A stretch of DNA of 6,686 bases, taken from contig DGQT01000078.1 of NCBI GenBank assembly GCA_002390845.1, forward strand, positions 1 through 6,686, written 5' to 3'. This DNA comes from Chitinophagaceae bacterium UBA4407. Its GTDB lineage: Bacteria > Bacteroidota > Bacteroidia > Chitinophagales > Chitinophagaceae. Position numbers and translations under genes: made by a program. Positions 1-6,611 of the stretch are shown here, piece by piece (within the stretch, counting starts at the first letter, position 1; every line of letters begins with the position of its first letter). The notes under the pieces were generated by a model. The model was not told the origin of the DNA and ran no database searches. It was given only the letters and a program-made list of their open reading frames with translations.

Positions 1-133
1 TTCTTCCGAACACCTGTGGTCGTTGACCAACACCATCCGCTTTAATCTTCGCTTCGGTAAAGCTCATTCATATTCCAACCGTACACGAGTGCGACGCAAG
101 AAAAGCTTCATAGTACAACTTCAGCCGGGTCCA
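1..133 (-). repeat. Partial inverted-arm intergenic element, cut by the window start (arm 81-133 plus core 1-80)
   Basis: The 53-bp arm at 81-133 starts GTACACGAGTGCGACGCAAG and aligns without gaps to the four other arms in the window. By hand count it matches the arm at 2678-2730 at 39 of 53 positions. Read on the minus strand past the arm, bases 80 to about 45 parallel the core of the complete element at 2731-2768: a TTGGA block, then an A/T stretch, then CTTTACCGAAGCGAAGAT against CTTTTACTGAAGCGAAGAT. Beyond that the two cores diverge. The 1-40 part has a small hairpin (TGGTC, GTT, GACCA). The partner arm, if present, is outside the window. The arm ends 8 bases from the ATPase stop codon. 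Family identity is inferred from within-window comparison only. Confidence 0.75.
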
Positions 134-141
134 AAAATGTA

Positions 142-2646
142 TTAACTTTTTTTCCTGCTGCGCTTATACCACTTAAAAATCTCAACCCAAAAAACAGCAA
201 TCGCCGCAGCAGCAGTGCATACAGTTAACTGGTTAAAATTTAAAGCAGTTACATGAAAAAATACTGCCACCGGGTGCACGAATAAAATAATGGCCAGTAG
301 TAAAAGTGTTATAAAAATAACGGTGAGCAGCAGGTTATTGCGGTATTTTAAAGTGGTAAGAAATGAATAATAAAAAGAACGGTTTACAAAAGTTAAAAAC
401 ACATTGGCAAATATAAGCGTGCTGAACACCATAGCCCTTGTAGTGCTTTCATCGTAACCATGCTGCACGCTGTATTGATAAATACCCAATATACCCACAG
501 TAATCATAATACCCTGTATAATACTCAGCAGCATTTCCCTGAACGAAAGAAATGTGGTAGTAAATGGCCTTGGTGGCTGCAGCATGGTATTCTTTTCTAT
601 TGGTTCGTTTTCATAAACAATAGAGCAGGTAGGCCCCATAATTACTTCGAGAAAAATTACATGCACGGGAGTAAAAATATTGGGGTACAACCATCCTAAA
701 AACAACGGCAGCGAAACGGTAAGTATAATAGGAATATGAATGGAAATAATGTACTGTATGGCCTTTTTTAAATTGGTATAAATTTTACGGCCCATGGCAA
801 TGGCATCGATCATTTTAGAAAAATCATCATCTGCCAAAACCAACGCTGCTGCATTTTTTGCAATCTCTGAACCTTTTTTACCCATGGCAATTCCTATATT
901 GGCTGCTTTTAATGCGGGGCCATCGTTAACACCATCACCCGTCATGGCCACAATTTGGTTATCGCTTTTAAGTGCATTAATGATCCGCAGTTTAGCTTCG
1001 GGAAACATACGGGTAAATATGTTGGTTTTGGATAATTGTTGTTGCAATTCAGCATCGTCCATTTTCATTAATTGGTCGCCTTCAATTGCGGCGCCGCCGG
1101 TTTTAAAGCCTGACTGTTTTGCAATGGCCATAGTAGTTGCAGTGTTATCGCCGGTTATGATCTTTACATTAATTCCGGCATCGTAAAACTGCTTAAAAAC
1201 CTTTTCAATATTTTCTTTTGGCGGATCGTAAAATGCAACCAACCCGGCAAAATGAAACTTTAATTCCTGCTGCGTTTTAGGAAAATCGTTACCGGTAAAA
1301 ACCGTTGATGCCACACCCAATACACGGTAACCTTTTTGGGTAAGTGTTTCGAGCTGTTCATTAATATCTTTTCGTTCTGTTTCATCAAGGTTGCAAACGG
1401 CAATAATGGCTTCTGGCGCACCTTTGGCGGCAATAATGCGTTCGCCGTTTTTATTTTCATGCACGTGTGTCATCATGGGCGGGCGGCCATCCAAAGGATA
1501 TTCGTGCACGAGTTTAAAGTTTACCCTTTCATCTGTTTCTGTTAATGAAGCATACACATCATGCAACGCTTTTTCCATAGGATCGAAAGGTATAGGTTCG
1601 CTTGCCCACATAGCAGTAGTGATCAACGCTTTTGCTTCGGGTAATTGCCATTGTTCTTTTTCTAAAAGTTGTTTTGTTGCTGCAACATAAATGGTTTTTA
1701 GCTCCATTTTGTTTTCAGTGATGGTGCCGGTTTTGTCAGTACATATAGTGTTTGCACTGCCAAGCGTTTCTATGGTAATTACGCGTTTTACAATAATACC
1801 TTTCTGCATTAAACGCCATGCTCCCAGTGCCATAAACGTAGTAAACGCCACAGGGATTTCTTCGGGCAGTATCGACATTGCCAGCGTTAATCCTTTCAAT
1901 AAACTGTCTAGTAGTTCTCCGGTTTTTAAATAGTTAACCAACCATATCAGCAGAAATACAATTATGCCCACAATAGCAAAAATGTTTACAAACTTTGTTA
2001 TTTGCTTTTGCAGTGGTGTATCCTCCTGCTTAATATCTTTTATTGACTGGCCTAATTTGCCAAGCCTTGTTTTTAACCCTACCTGTTTTATTTCGCAAAT
2101 AGCCATACCTGTTGCTACAACCGTGCCCTGAAAAATTTCATTTTCGCCGGTATTCAACGATTTAAAAACTGCAAATGCTTCTCCGGTTAAAATAGATTCG
2201 TTTACCGAAAAATCTGAGGAGTAAACCACCGTTCCATCTGCAGGTATAAAGTTGCCTTCTTCTATCTGCATCATATCGTGTACCACCAAATCTTCTGTTG
2301 CTATTTGTTGTGCCTGCCCATCGCGTATAACTGTTGCAAGCGGTTGGTTCAATGTTTCCAAGCCCTGCAAAGCTTTGCGGCTGCGGCCGTCCTGGTAAAA
2401 AGAAATGCCCGATACAATAATAATGGCACTCAGCATAAAATAGGCTTCATCTGTTTTGCCAAGCACAAAATAAATAACGGTTATTGCTATTAATATTAAT
2501 AGCATAGGCTCTTTAAGGGTATCAAAAAGCACTTTCAGCAAGCCATTGCTTTCTTTATGCTGCCATTGGTTGTTACCGTTTTGCAGCCTTGAAGCTTCAA
2601 CTTCCGAAGCATTTAGACCTACTATATTTTCGGGAATATTCATCAT
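142..2646 (-). CDS. P2-type cation-translocating ATPase (Ca2+-ATPase-like)
   Basis: Inner-membrane P-type ATPase that couples ATP hydrolysis to cation transport through a phospho-aspartate intermediate. It appears complete. Numbering from the ATG at 2646 gives 834 residues. A TTG at 2652 would add two, but the paired ATG codons at 2646 and 2643 are likelier starts; no Shine-Dalgarno is seen. Motifs in order: TGE dephosphorylation loop (154-156), PEEIP in M4 (261-265), DKTGT with the phosphorylated Asp304, the nucleotide-domain KGAPE (408-412), ITGDN (497-501) and TGDGVNDGP (569-577). About ten membrane segments can be seen, near 47-63, 67-84, 219-238, 248-273, 631-653, 659-680, 704-726, 739-755, 771-791 and 805-823. 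There is no heavy-metal CxxC domain at the N-terminus, so it is not a copper or zinc P1B pump. PEE in M4 and the FLEVIMGP stretch in M6 place it near bacterial calcium-type pumps, but Ca2+, Mn2+ or another ion cannot be decided from sequence. It is likely transcribed separately from the aminotransferase upstream, because a 196-bp repeat lies between them. Confidence 0.93.
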   Translation of the reverse strand: MMNIPENIVGLNASEVEASRLQNGNNQWQHKESNGLLKVLFDTLKEPMLLILIAITVIYFVLGKTDEAYFMLSAIIIVSGISFYQDGRSRKALQGLETLNQPLATVIRDGQAQQIATEDLVVHDMMQIEEGNFIPADGTVVYSSDFSVNESILTGEAFAVFKSLNTGENEIFQGTVVATGMAICEIKQVGLKTRLGKLGQSIKDIKQEDTPLQKQITKFVNIFAIVGIIVFLLIWLVNYLKTGELLDSLLKGLTLAMSILPEEIPVAFTTFMALGAWRLMQKGIIVKRVITIETLGSANTICTDKTGTITENKMELKTIYVAATKQLLEKEQWQLPEAKALITTAMWASEPIPFDPMEKALHDVYASLTETDERVNFKLVHEYPLDGRPPMMTHVHENKNGERIIAAKGAPEAIIAVCNLDETERKDINEQLETLTQKGYRVLGVASTVFTGNDFPKTQQELKFHFAGLVAFYDPPKENIEKVFKQFYDAGINVKIITGDNTATTMAIAKQSGFKTGGAAIEGDQLMKMDDAELQQQLSKTNIFTRMFPEAKLRIINALKSDNQIVAMTGDGVNDGPALKAANIGIAMGKKGSEIAKNAAALVLADDDFSKMIDAIAMGRKIYTNLKKAIQYIISIHIPIILTVSLPLFLGWLYPNIFTPVHVIFLEVIMGPTCSIVYENEPIEKNTMLQPPRPFTTTFLSFREMLLSIIQGIMITVGILGIYQYSVQHGYDESTTRAMVFSTLIFANVFLTFVNRSFYYSFLTTLKYRNNLLLTVIFITLLLLAIILFVHPVAVFFHVTALNFNQLTVCTAAAAIAVFWVEIFKWYKRSRKKS

Positions 2647-2677
2647 AATCAATGGTGTTTATACAGGAAAAGCATTG

Positions 2678-2873
2678 TGAAACAAACTAAAGTAGTACTA
2701 TTAAGCTTTACTTGTGTCACTCACTTGTACGATTGGATTATATATTGGGCTTTTACTGAAGCGAAGATCGCGGGATAACCCCGTTAGCGGAAACAGCCAA
2801 TGGCTAATAGTTATTCTATCGTACAAGAGTGCGACGCAACCAAAGCTTCATTTATAATCTCAAGTTAGGCTCA
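2678..2873. repeat. Complete inverted-repeat intergenic element (two 53-bp arms around a 90-bp core)
   Basis: The left arm (2678-2730, read on the minus strand) and the right arm (2821-2873, plus strand) align without gaps over 53 bases, with 34 matches by hand count. Both start GTACAAG at the inner end, share AAAGCTT near the middle and end in TCA. The 90-bp core (2731-2820) holds GAAGCGAAGAT (2758-2768), also found in the element at the window start, a short CGGG/CCCG hairpin and the palindrome AGCCAATGGCT. No reading frame fills it. The right arm ends 8 bases from the aminotransferase stop codon and the left arm ends 31 bases before the ATPase ATG. A minus-strand transcript running through would fold into a long imperfect hairpin. 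MITE-like or REP-like are the closest known categories; no flanking target duplication was identified. Confidence 0.8.
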
Positions 2874-2881
2874 AAAAAATT

Positions 2882-4243
2882 CTACACTACATATTCATCT
2901 GCAATAGAAATCGCATCGCTGATGATGGCCAAACCTTCATCAATCTGTGCTTCTGTAATAGTTAGTGGCGGGGCGATAAAAATATAATTCCAACGTACAA
3001 ACGTGTACATGCCCAGTTCTTTTATGCGTGCCGCAACCTTGTTCATGATCGCCATTTCGTTGGGCTTTGCGTTAAAGGGCGCCATGGGTTCTTTGGTGCT
3101 GCGGTTCTTTACAAGTTCTATGCAACCGAGCAAACCTGTGTTGCGAAAATCGCCAATGCTTGGATGCTTTTGTTTGAGCAACTCAACTTGGTGTTCAATG
3201 TATTTGCCCATTGCTGCTGCGTTTTCTATCAGGTTGTCTTCTTCGTAAATATTTACAACCGCAAGTCCGGCTGCAAGCGCTGTTGCATGCGCTGAATAAG
3301 TGAGGCCAAGCATGAACACCTGATCATCATATTTTTGTGCAATCGTATCGCTTACAATGAGCGCACCAAGTGGAATATAACCACTCGTAATTCCCTTTGC
3401 AGTGGCGATCATATCGGGAACCACATCGTGGTGATTGATACCAAACCATTTACCCGTTCTGCCAAAGCCACTCATTACTTCGTCGGCAATAAAAAGAATG
3501 CCGTGCTTTTCACACAACTGTTTTATTTTCTTTAAATAGCCCGGTGGATATTTAATGCAACCCGATGAACCGCTTTCGCCTTCCATGATAATGGCAGCAA
3601 CGGTTTCAGGGCCTTCGAACTCCAGCACACGTTCTATATGGCTCACACATTCGTAATGACAATTGCCAAATTGCTGCCCCCAGGGGCAACGGTAACAATA
3701 CGCATCTTCAACATGCACTACGTTGGGTATTTGCTGTGCATCATGTTTAATTTTTCGAGGGTCGCCGCCGGCAGTCATAGCCCCATAAGACGCTCCATGA
3801 AAAGCCCTGTACCGCGCAATAATTTTATGACGGCCCGTATAATCCCTTGCCAATTTTATCGCATTATCAATAGCCGTTGCACCGCAAACCGTGAACAATG
3901 TTTTGGTAAGATTACCCGGCGAAATTTCAGCCAGTTTTTTACCCAAATCGCCGCGCACTTTTGTAATGCACGAAGGCGTAACATAACTCACCTGCTGCAT
4001 TTGTTTTACCACCGCATCGGTTACCCGTTGATCACCATGACCAATGTTGGCATTCATTAAACCAGAAGAAAAATCGATGTAACGCTTGCCACTATAATCG
4101 TACAAATAAATGCCCTCAGCACGCTCTACATTGATTGGGTTCAAACCTTTTTGTTTGCTCCACGAGAACAATGTATAATCAAGATTATTATGCAGTATTT
4201 CATCAATTTCTGCCTGCGTTAATTCTTGTGTTGTAGTATCCAT
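2882..4243 (-). CDS. Class III PLP-dependent aminotransferase (possibly beta-alanine/taurine-pyruvate type)
   Basis: A 453-residue cytoplasmic fold-type I aminotransferase of normal length for class III. Visible landmarks: CGATAIDNAIKLAR (120-133) at the PLP-phosphate loop, where relatives usually have a GSEA-like form; FHGASYGA (148-155); IADEVMSGFGRTG (252-264) with the PLP-ring Asp254; TAKGITSGYIPLGA (281-294) with the Schiff-base Lys283; and TYSAHA (315-320). VRWNYIFIAPPL near 417-428 resembles the C-terminal substrate-carboxylate region. An insert rich in cysteine, C183-x2-C186-x8-C195-x3-C199, resembles what I recall from taurine-pyruvate type enzymes. These enzymes move an omega-amino group to pyruvate or 2-oxoglutarate. 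The same-strand mmsA gene 171 bases upstream suggests a substrate whose product is malonate or methylmalonate semialdehyde, for example beta-alanine or 3-aminoisobutyrate; this is inference. The ATG at 4243 follows an A/T-rich leader. Family is certain, substrate is not. Confidence 0.9.
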   Translation of the reverse strand: MDTTTQELTQAEIDEILHNNLDYTLFSWSKQKGLNPINVERAEGIYLYDYSGKRYIDFSSGLMNANIGHGDQRVTDAVVKQMQQVSYVTPSCITKVRGDLGKKLAEISPGNLTKTLFTVCGATAIDNAIKLARDYTGRHKIIARYRAFHGASYGAMTAGGDPRKIKHDAQQIPNVVHVEDAYCYRCPWGQQFGNCHYECVSHIERVLEFEGPETVAAIIMEGESGSSGCIKYPPGYLKKIKQLCEKHGILFIADEVMSGFGRTGKWFGINHHDVVPDMIATAKGITSGYIPLGALIVSDTIAQKYDDQVFMLGLTYSAHATALAAGLAVVNIYEEDNLIENAAAMGKYIEHQVELLKQKHPSIGDFRNTGLLGCIELVKNRSTKEPMAPFNAKPNEMAIMNKVAARIKELGMYTFVRWNYIFIAPPLTITEAQIDEGLAIISDAISIADEYVV

Positions 4244-4265
4244 TGAATGATATTTTTAATTTTTA

Positions 4266-4345
4266 TTGTCCGGGCTTAAGGAATGCTATGAAGCATCCGT
4301 TGCGTCGCACTCTTGTACAAAAGAATAACTTTGAGCTTTTGGCTG
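4266..4345 (-). repeat. Inverted-arm element copy with inner flank, between mmsA and the aminotransferase
   Basis: Read on the minus strand from 4318, the arm begins GTACAAGAGTGCGACGCAAC, identical over 20 bases to the arm at 2821. It continues with GCTTCAT and a GCCCGG block also seen in the 6072 copy (the 81 copy has the related GCCGGG), to 4266. Homology extends past the inner end: plus-strand 4310-4345 matches the reverse complement of 2794-2829 at 30 of 36 positions by hand count, including AGAATAACT and TTGGCTG. It is therefore the right-hand arm type plus part of the core. No opposing arm is visible before the mmsA stop. The outer end is 22 bases from the aminotransferase ATG, so the arm forms part of that gene's leader. 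Confidence 0.75.
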
Positions 4346-4405
4346 CGAGCTATGAGCTATTGTGTTTTGCTCGAAGCTCGAAGCTCAAAGTTCACGGCTC
4401 GCAGC
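4327..4405. repeat. AGCT-rich segment with two interleaved inverted repeats
   Basis: Two perfect inverted repeats occur in the order L1-L2-R1-R2. AACTTTGAGCTT (4327-4338) pairs with AAGCTCAAAGTT (4381-4392), and GCTGCGAGC (4342-4350) pairs with GCTCGCAGC (4397-4405). Because they interleave, both helices can form together only as a pseudoknot; otherwise they are alternatives. Between them are short tandem-like units (GAGCTAT twice, CGAAGCT twice). The segment starts 9 bases after the mmsA stop and overlaps the inner flank of the neighbouring arm copy. It could act in termination, in mRNA stability, or be a decayed repeat core. No T-run follows, so a classic terminator is not supported. Confidence 0.65.
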
Positions 4406-4414
4406 TGATTTACC

Positions 4415-5872
4415 TTAACTCATCCAGTTTACCCCGGCTTCCGGGTTCCATTTCACTGTTGATTTTTTCAACTTGGTCCAAAACTCTATTGAGCTTTTGC
4501 CGGTAATATCACCCACACCAAATTTACTTTCATTCCAGCCACCAAAACTAAACGGTTCGCGTGGTACCGGAACGCCAACGTTTACGCCGATCATTCCGGC
4601 ACTTGCGTGATCGATAATATATCTTGCCATACCGCCATTCTGTGTAAACACTGAAGCTGCGTTGCCATAAGGGTTTGCATTCTCTATTGCCAATGCTTCA
4701 TCAACAGTATTGGTGCGCATGATGCTGATCACCGGGCCAAAAATTTCTTCGGTGGCAACAGACATGTTTGGTGTTACATAATCAATAACGGTCGGGCCAA
4801 CATAAGTACCGTTTTCTTTTCCTTCTACAACTGTATTACGGCCATCGACTAAAATTTTTGCACCCTGCTGTTCGGCTTCTGTAATAAAATGTTCAATGCG
4901 TTCTTTGGAAGCTTTATTAATAACGGCACCAAGATTTTTACCGGGAATAATTTTCCTTGCTTCCTCGCATATTTTATCAATAATATGATCTGTACTTCCA
5001 ACCGCAACCATTGCGGATGCAGCCATACAACGCTGACCTGCACAACCACTCATCGAAGCCACAACGTTTTGTGCAGTCATATCGGGAATTGCATCTGGCA
5101 AAACCATTAAATGATTTTTCGCACCGCCCAGTGCAAGGCATCTTTTATAATTTGAAGTGGCACGCTGGTAAACAATCTTTGCAACCTTAGTTGAACCAAC
5201 AAATGAAACTGCTTCAATGCCGGGATGATCGCAGATGGCTTCCACCATTCGGCTATCGCCGTGCACAATATTAAAAACACCATCGGGTAAACCGGCTTCC
5301 TGTAAAAGCAATGCAATTTTGCCACAGCTTAAGGGCACTTTCTCAGAAGGTTTTATAATCATACAATTACCCAGTGCAAGGGCATTGGGTATCGTCCAGT
5401 TGGGAACCATTGCCGGAAAATTAAATGGTACGATTGAAGCCACCACACCCAACGGTACATTTTGTGTACGACATTCTATGCCACGGCTTACTTCTAAAAT
5501 TTCCCCTGTAATTAATTGTGGTAATGAGCAGGCAAACTCTGTAAGCTCAATACTTTTTTCTACTTCTGCTATGGCTTCGCTCATCGTTTTGCCGTTCTCT
5601 TCACAAATCAATTCAGCAAGTTCCTGAAGGTTTTTTTCGAGCAAATATTTATAGCGAAAGAAAACCTGTACCCTTTCTTTAATTGGTGTGGTACTCCATG
5701 TTTTAAAAGCAACTTTTGCTGCAGTAACTGCTGTGTCTAAATCTGCTGACGAGGAAAGCGGCACTGTGGAAAGCAGTTGGCCGTTAATGGGGGAAATAAC
5801 ATCCAATGTTTCAGTTGAACTGCTGTTTACAAATTGTCCGTTGATAAAATTTTTCGTGGCGGAATATTTCAT
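4415..5872 (-). CDS. mmsA: CoA-acylating (methyl)malonate-semialdehyde dehydrogenase
   Basis: Cytosolic NAD-dependent enzyme converting methylmalonate semialdehyde plus CoA to propionyl-CoA, or malonate semialdehyde to acetyl-CoA, with loss of CO2/bicarbonate. It is 485 residues, normal for the family and apparently complete. Seen in the sequence: PFNFPAMVPNW (149-159), the cofactor-side KPSEKVPL (174-181), FVGSTKVAK (224-232), LGGAKNH (248-254), GQRCMA with the catalytic Cys282 preceded by Arg281 (279-284), and EEIFGPV (375-381). Ordinary aldehyde dehydrogenases have a general-base Glu in an ELGGK motif. Here that stretch reads LALGGAKNH and lacks the Glu, as expected for CoA-acylating members. 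This supports MmsA/IolA over a hydrolytic dehydrogenase. It serves valine, beta-alanine, pyrimidine or inositol breakdown in different bacteria; the adjacent aminotransferase favours beta-amino acid use (inference). The start is the ATG at 5872 after an A/T-rich leader; no downstream ATG fits better. Confidence 0.92.
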   Translation of the reverse strand: MKYSATKNFINGQFVNSSSTETLDVISPINGQLLSTVPLSSSADLDTAVTAAKVAFKTWSTTPIKERVQVFFRYKYLLEKNLQELAELICEENGKTMSEAIAEVEKSIELTEFACSLPQLITGEILEVSRGIECRTQNVPLGVVASIVPFNFPAMVPNWTIPNALALGNCMIIKPSEKVPLSCGKIALLLQEAGLPDGVFNIVHGDSRMVEAICDHPGIEAVSFVGSTKVAKIVYQRATSNYKRCLALGGAKNHLMVLPDAIPDMTAQNVVASMSGCAGQRCMAASAMVAVGSTDHIIDKICEEARKIIPGKNLGAVINKASKERIEHFITEAEQQGAKILVDGRNTVVEGKENGTYVGPTVIDYVTPNMSVATEEIFGPVISIMRTNTVDEALAIENANPYGNAASVFTQNGGMARYIIDHASAGMIGVNVGVPVPREPFSFGGWNESKFGVGDITGKSSIEFWTKLKKSTVKWNPEAGVNWMS

Positions 5873-6372
5873 TTGGCTAATTTAATTTTAGGAAACCTTT
5901 TATAAAGATTAAGATTTTAAAGTACGAATAAAAATTTAAGTGCTGTTGAAAAAGATAGCATGTTCATTTATTAAAATGTGAAAGTAAGTAGTGTTAACTC
6001 TGAAATACTTATTTGCACTAACCCTTAAAAAATAAAGCGGGCCTGCACCAGTCGCTGAATGTCTTGTCCCGGCACAAGTGTGCGACGCAACAGCAGATGC
6101 CCATTGAGATTCAGCCCGGCTCATACGTGGCTGTTTAAATCCAATTTACAATACATCTTTACTAACCTCGTTTCGCACTAATTTTTTTGCAGAAAAAAAA
6201 GAAATAGCTGTTTTGGGTAAAGTTCTGTTGGGGTTTAAACTGAACCAGAGACCTGCTAAAAGTGGATATTAGGTTAATAATTAACTGTAACAAGAAGTGG
6301 GAAATGTGGATGAAAATGATAATTTGCGACTGCAGGATTATCAAAATATTCAATGTCTAAAAATTAAACATC
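5873..6372. other. 500-base stretch with no convincing gene (mmsA leader, repeat arm, A/T-rich spacer)
   Basis: Bases 5873-6071 are strongly A/T-rich and must hold the mmsA promoter, but I found no exact Bacteroidota -7 element (TAnnTTTG) facing mmsA; the nearest is TATCTTTT on the minus strand around 5950-5957, which lacks a recognisable -33 partner. The segment 6072-6124 is a repeat arm, listed separately. Bases 6125-6372 contain homopolymer A and T runs (7 T, GCAG, then 8 A at 6183-6201) and no frame with coding character. The open frames across this stretch are short and overlap the repeat, so I do not call them. Confidence 0.6.
6072..6124 (+). repeat. Solo copy of the 53-bp intergenic arm
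   Basis: It begins GCACAAGTGTGCGACGCAAC, which differs from the 2821 and 4318 copies at two of the first 20 bases, and ends with CAGCCCGGCTCA, the best-preserved outer end in the window. The middle part is diverged. To its left the inner flank shows only weak likeness to the other cores, and no opposing arm is found within about 200 bases. It is either an isolated arm or the remnant of an element whose other half decayed. It lies about 200 bases upstream of mmsA, pointing away from it. Confidence 0.65.
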
Positions 6373-6522
6373 ATGACAACAGAATTAATCTATCCAACCG
6401 AGCCTGATACACTTGCATCATTTATTGCAGATCGTTTCGTTGAAATGTTTTTACTGGAAGTAAATGAAGATATTGCCCGGCAAGCGCTACGTAAATTGAA
6501 TAACCTAATTACCCCGGAATAG
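6373..6522 (+). CDS. Possible small acidic protein of 49 residues, unknown function
   Basis: An ATG-to-TAG frame, beginning MTTELIYPTEPDTLASFIAD. I do not recognise it. It is acidic (nine Asp/Glu against four Arg/Lys), has no signal peptide or membrane segment, and residues 12-44 look amphipathic and helical with regularly spaced Phe, Leu and Ile. The ATG follows an A-rich tract (TAAAAATTAAACATC), as is usual for translation starts in this phylum. It stands alone on the plus strand, converging on the tRNA gene. A GATAATTTG at 6318-6326 is near to, but not a proper match for, the -7 promoter consensus. Codon choice resembles a real gene more than the neighbouring spacer does, but the short length leaves chance possible. 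Confidence 0.45.
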   Translation: MTTELIYPTEPDTLASFIADRFVEMFLLEVNEDIARQALRKLNNLITPE

Positions 6523-6583
6523 GCAAAAGCCCTTTAAATAGCTGGCTTAACTATATCCAATGCTATTGCACAGACTTATAAAC

Positions 6584-6610
6584 ATAAAAAAATCCCCATT
6601 AAAGGGGATT
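6584..6610 (-). terminator. Rho-independent terminator of the tRNA-Leu gene
   Basis: Read on the minus strand, a perfect 7-bp stem (AATCCCC / GGGGATT, 6604-6610 with 6591-6597) around a 6-base loop is followed directly by a run of five further T residues. It begins two bases after the tRNA 3' end, so it is placed to end that transcript. On the plus strand no T-run follows the stem, so it should not terminate the small gene at 6373-6522. Confidence 0.85.
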
Positions 6611-6611
6611 G

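Noticed and set aside
1..68. An open minus-strand frame starting at an ATG near 68 and running off the left edge
   Set aside because: It lies in the repeat core. The homologous stretch of the complete element at 2745-2790 hits a stop in the same frame a few codons after the shared motif, so coding is unlikely.
2646..2652. TTG at 2652 as the ATPase start
   Set aside because: Two ATG codons follow at once, there is no ribosome-binding signal favouring TTG, and the family's conserved N-terminal region begins after all three.
2682..2689. TTAGTTTG on the minus strand as a -7 promoter element for the ATPase
   Set aside because: It matches five of six fixed positions of TAnnTTTG, but there is no -33 TTTG at suitable distance, and the bases belong to the repeat arm, where other copies differ.
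81..4318. The repeated arms as a CRISPR array
   Set aside because: Copies are kilobases apart, in both orientations and diverged, with no regular spacers and no cas genes.
5936..6124. A 62-codon minus-strand open frame upstream of mmsA
   Set aside because: Much of it is the reverse complement of the 6072-6124 repeat arm, with no recognisable protein character.
6162..6353. A 63-codon minus-strand open frame rich in Ile, Phe, Ser and Lys
   Set aside because: Composition is what A/T-rich spacer gives by chance, and the part over 6180-6205 is homopolymer tract.
6591..6610. The hairpin as a bidirectional terminator also serving the plus-strand small gene
   Set aside because: On the plus strand the stem is followed by GTGCCCAG rather than a T-run.
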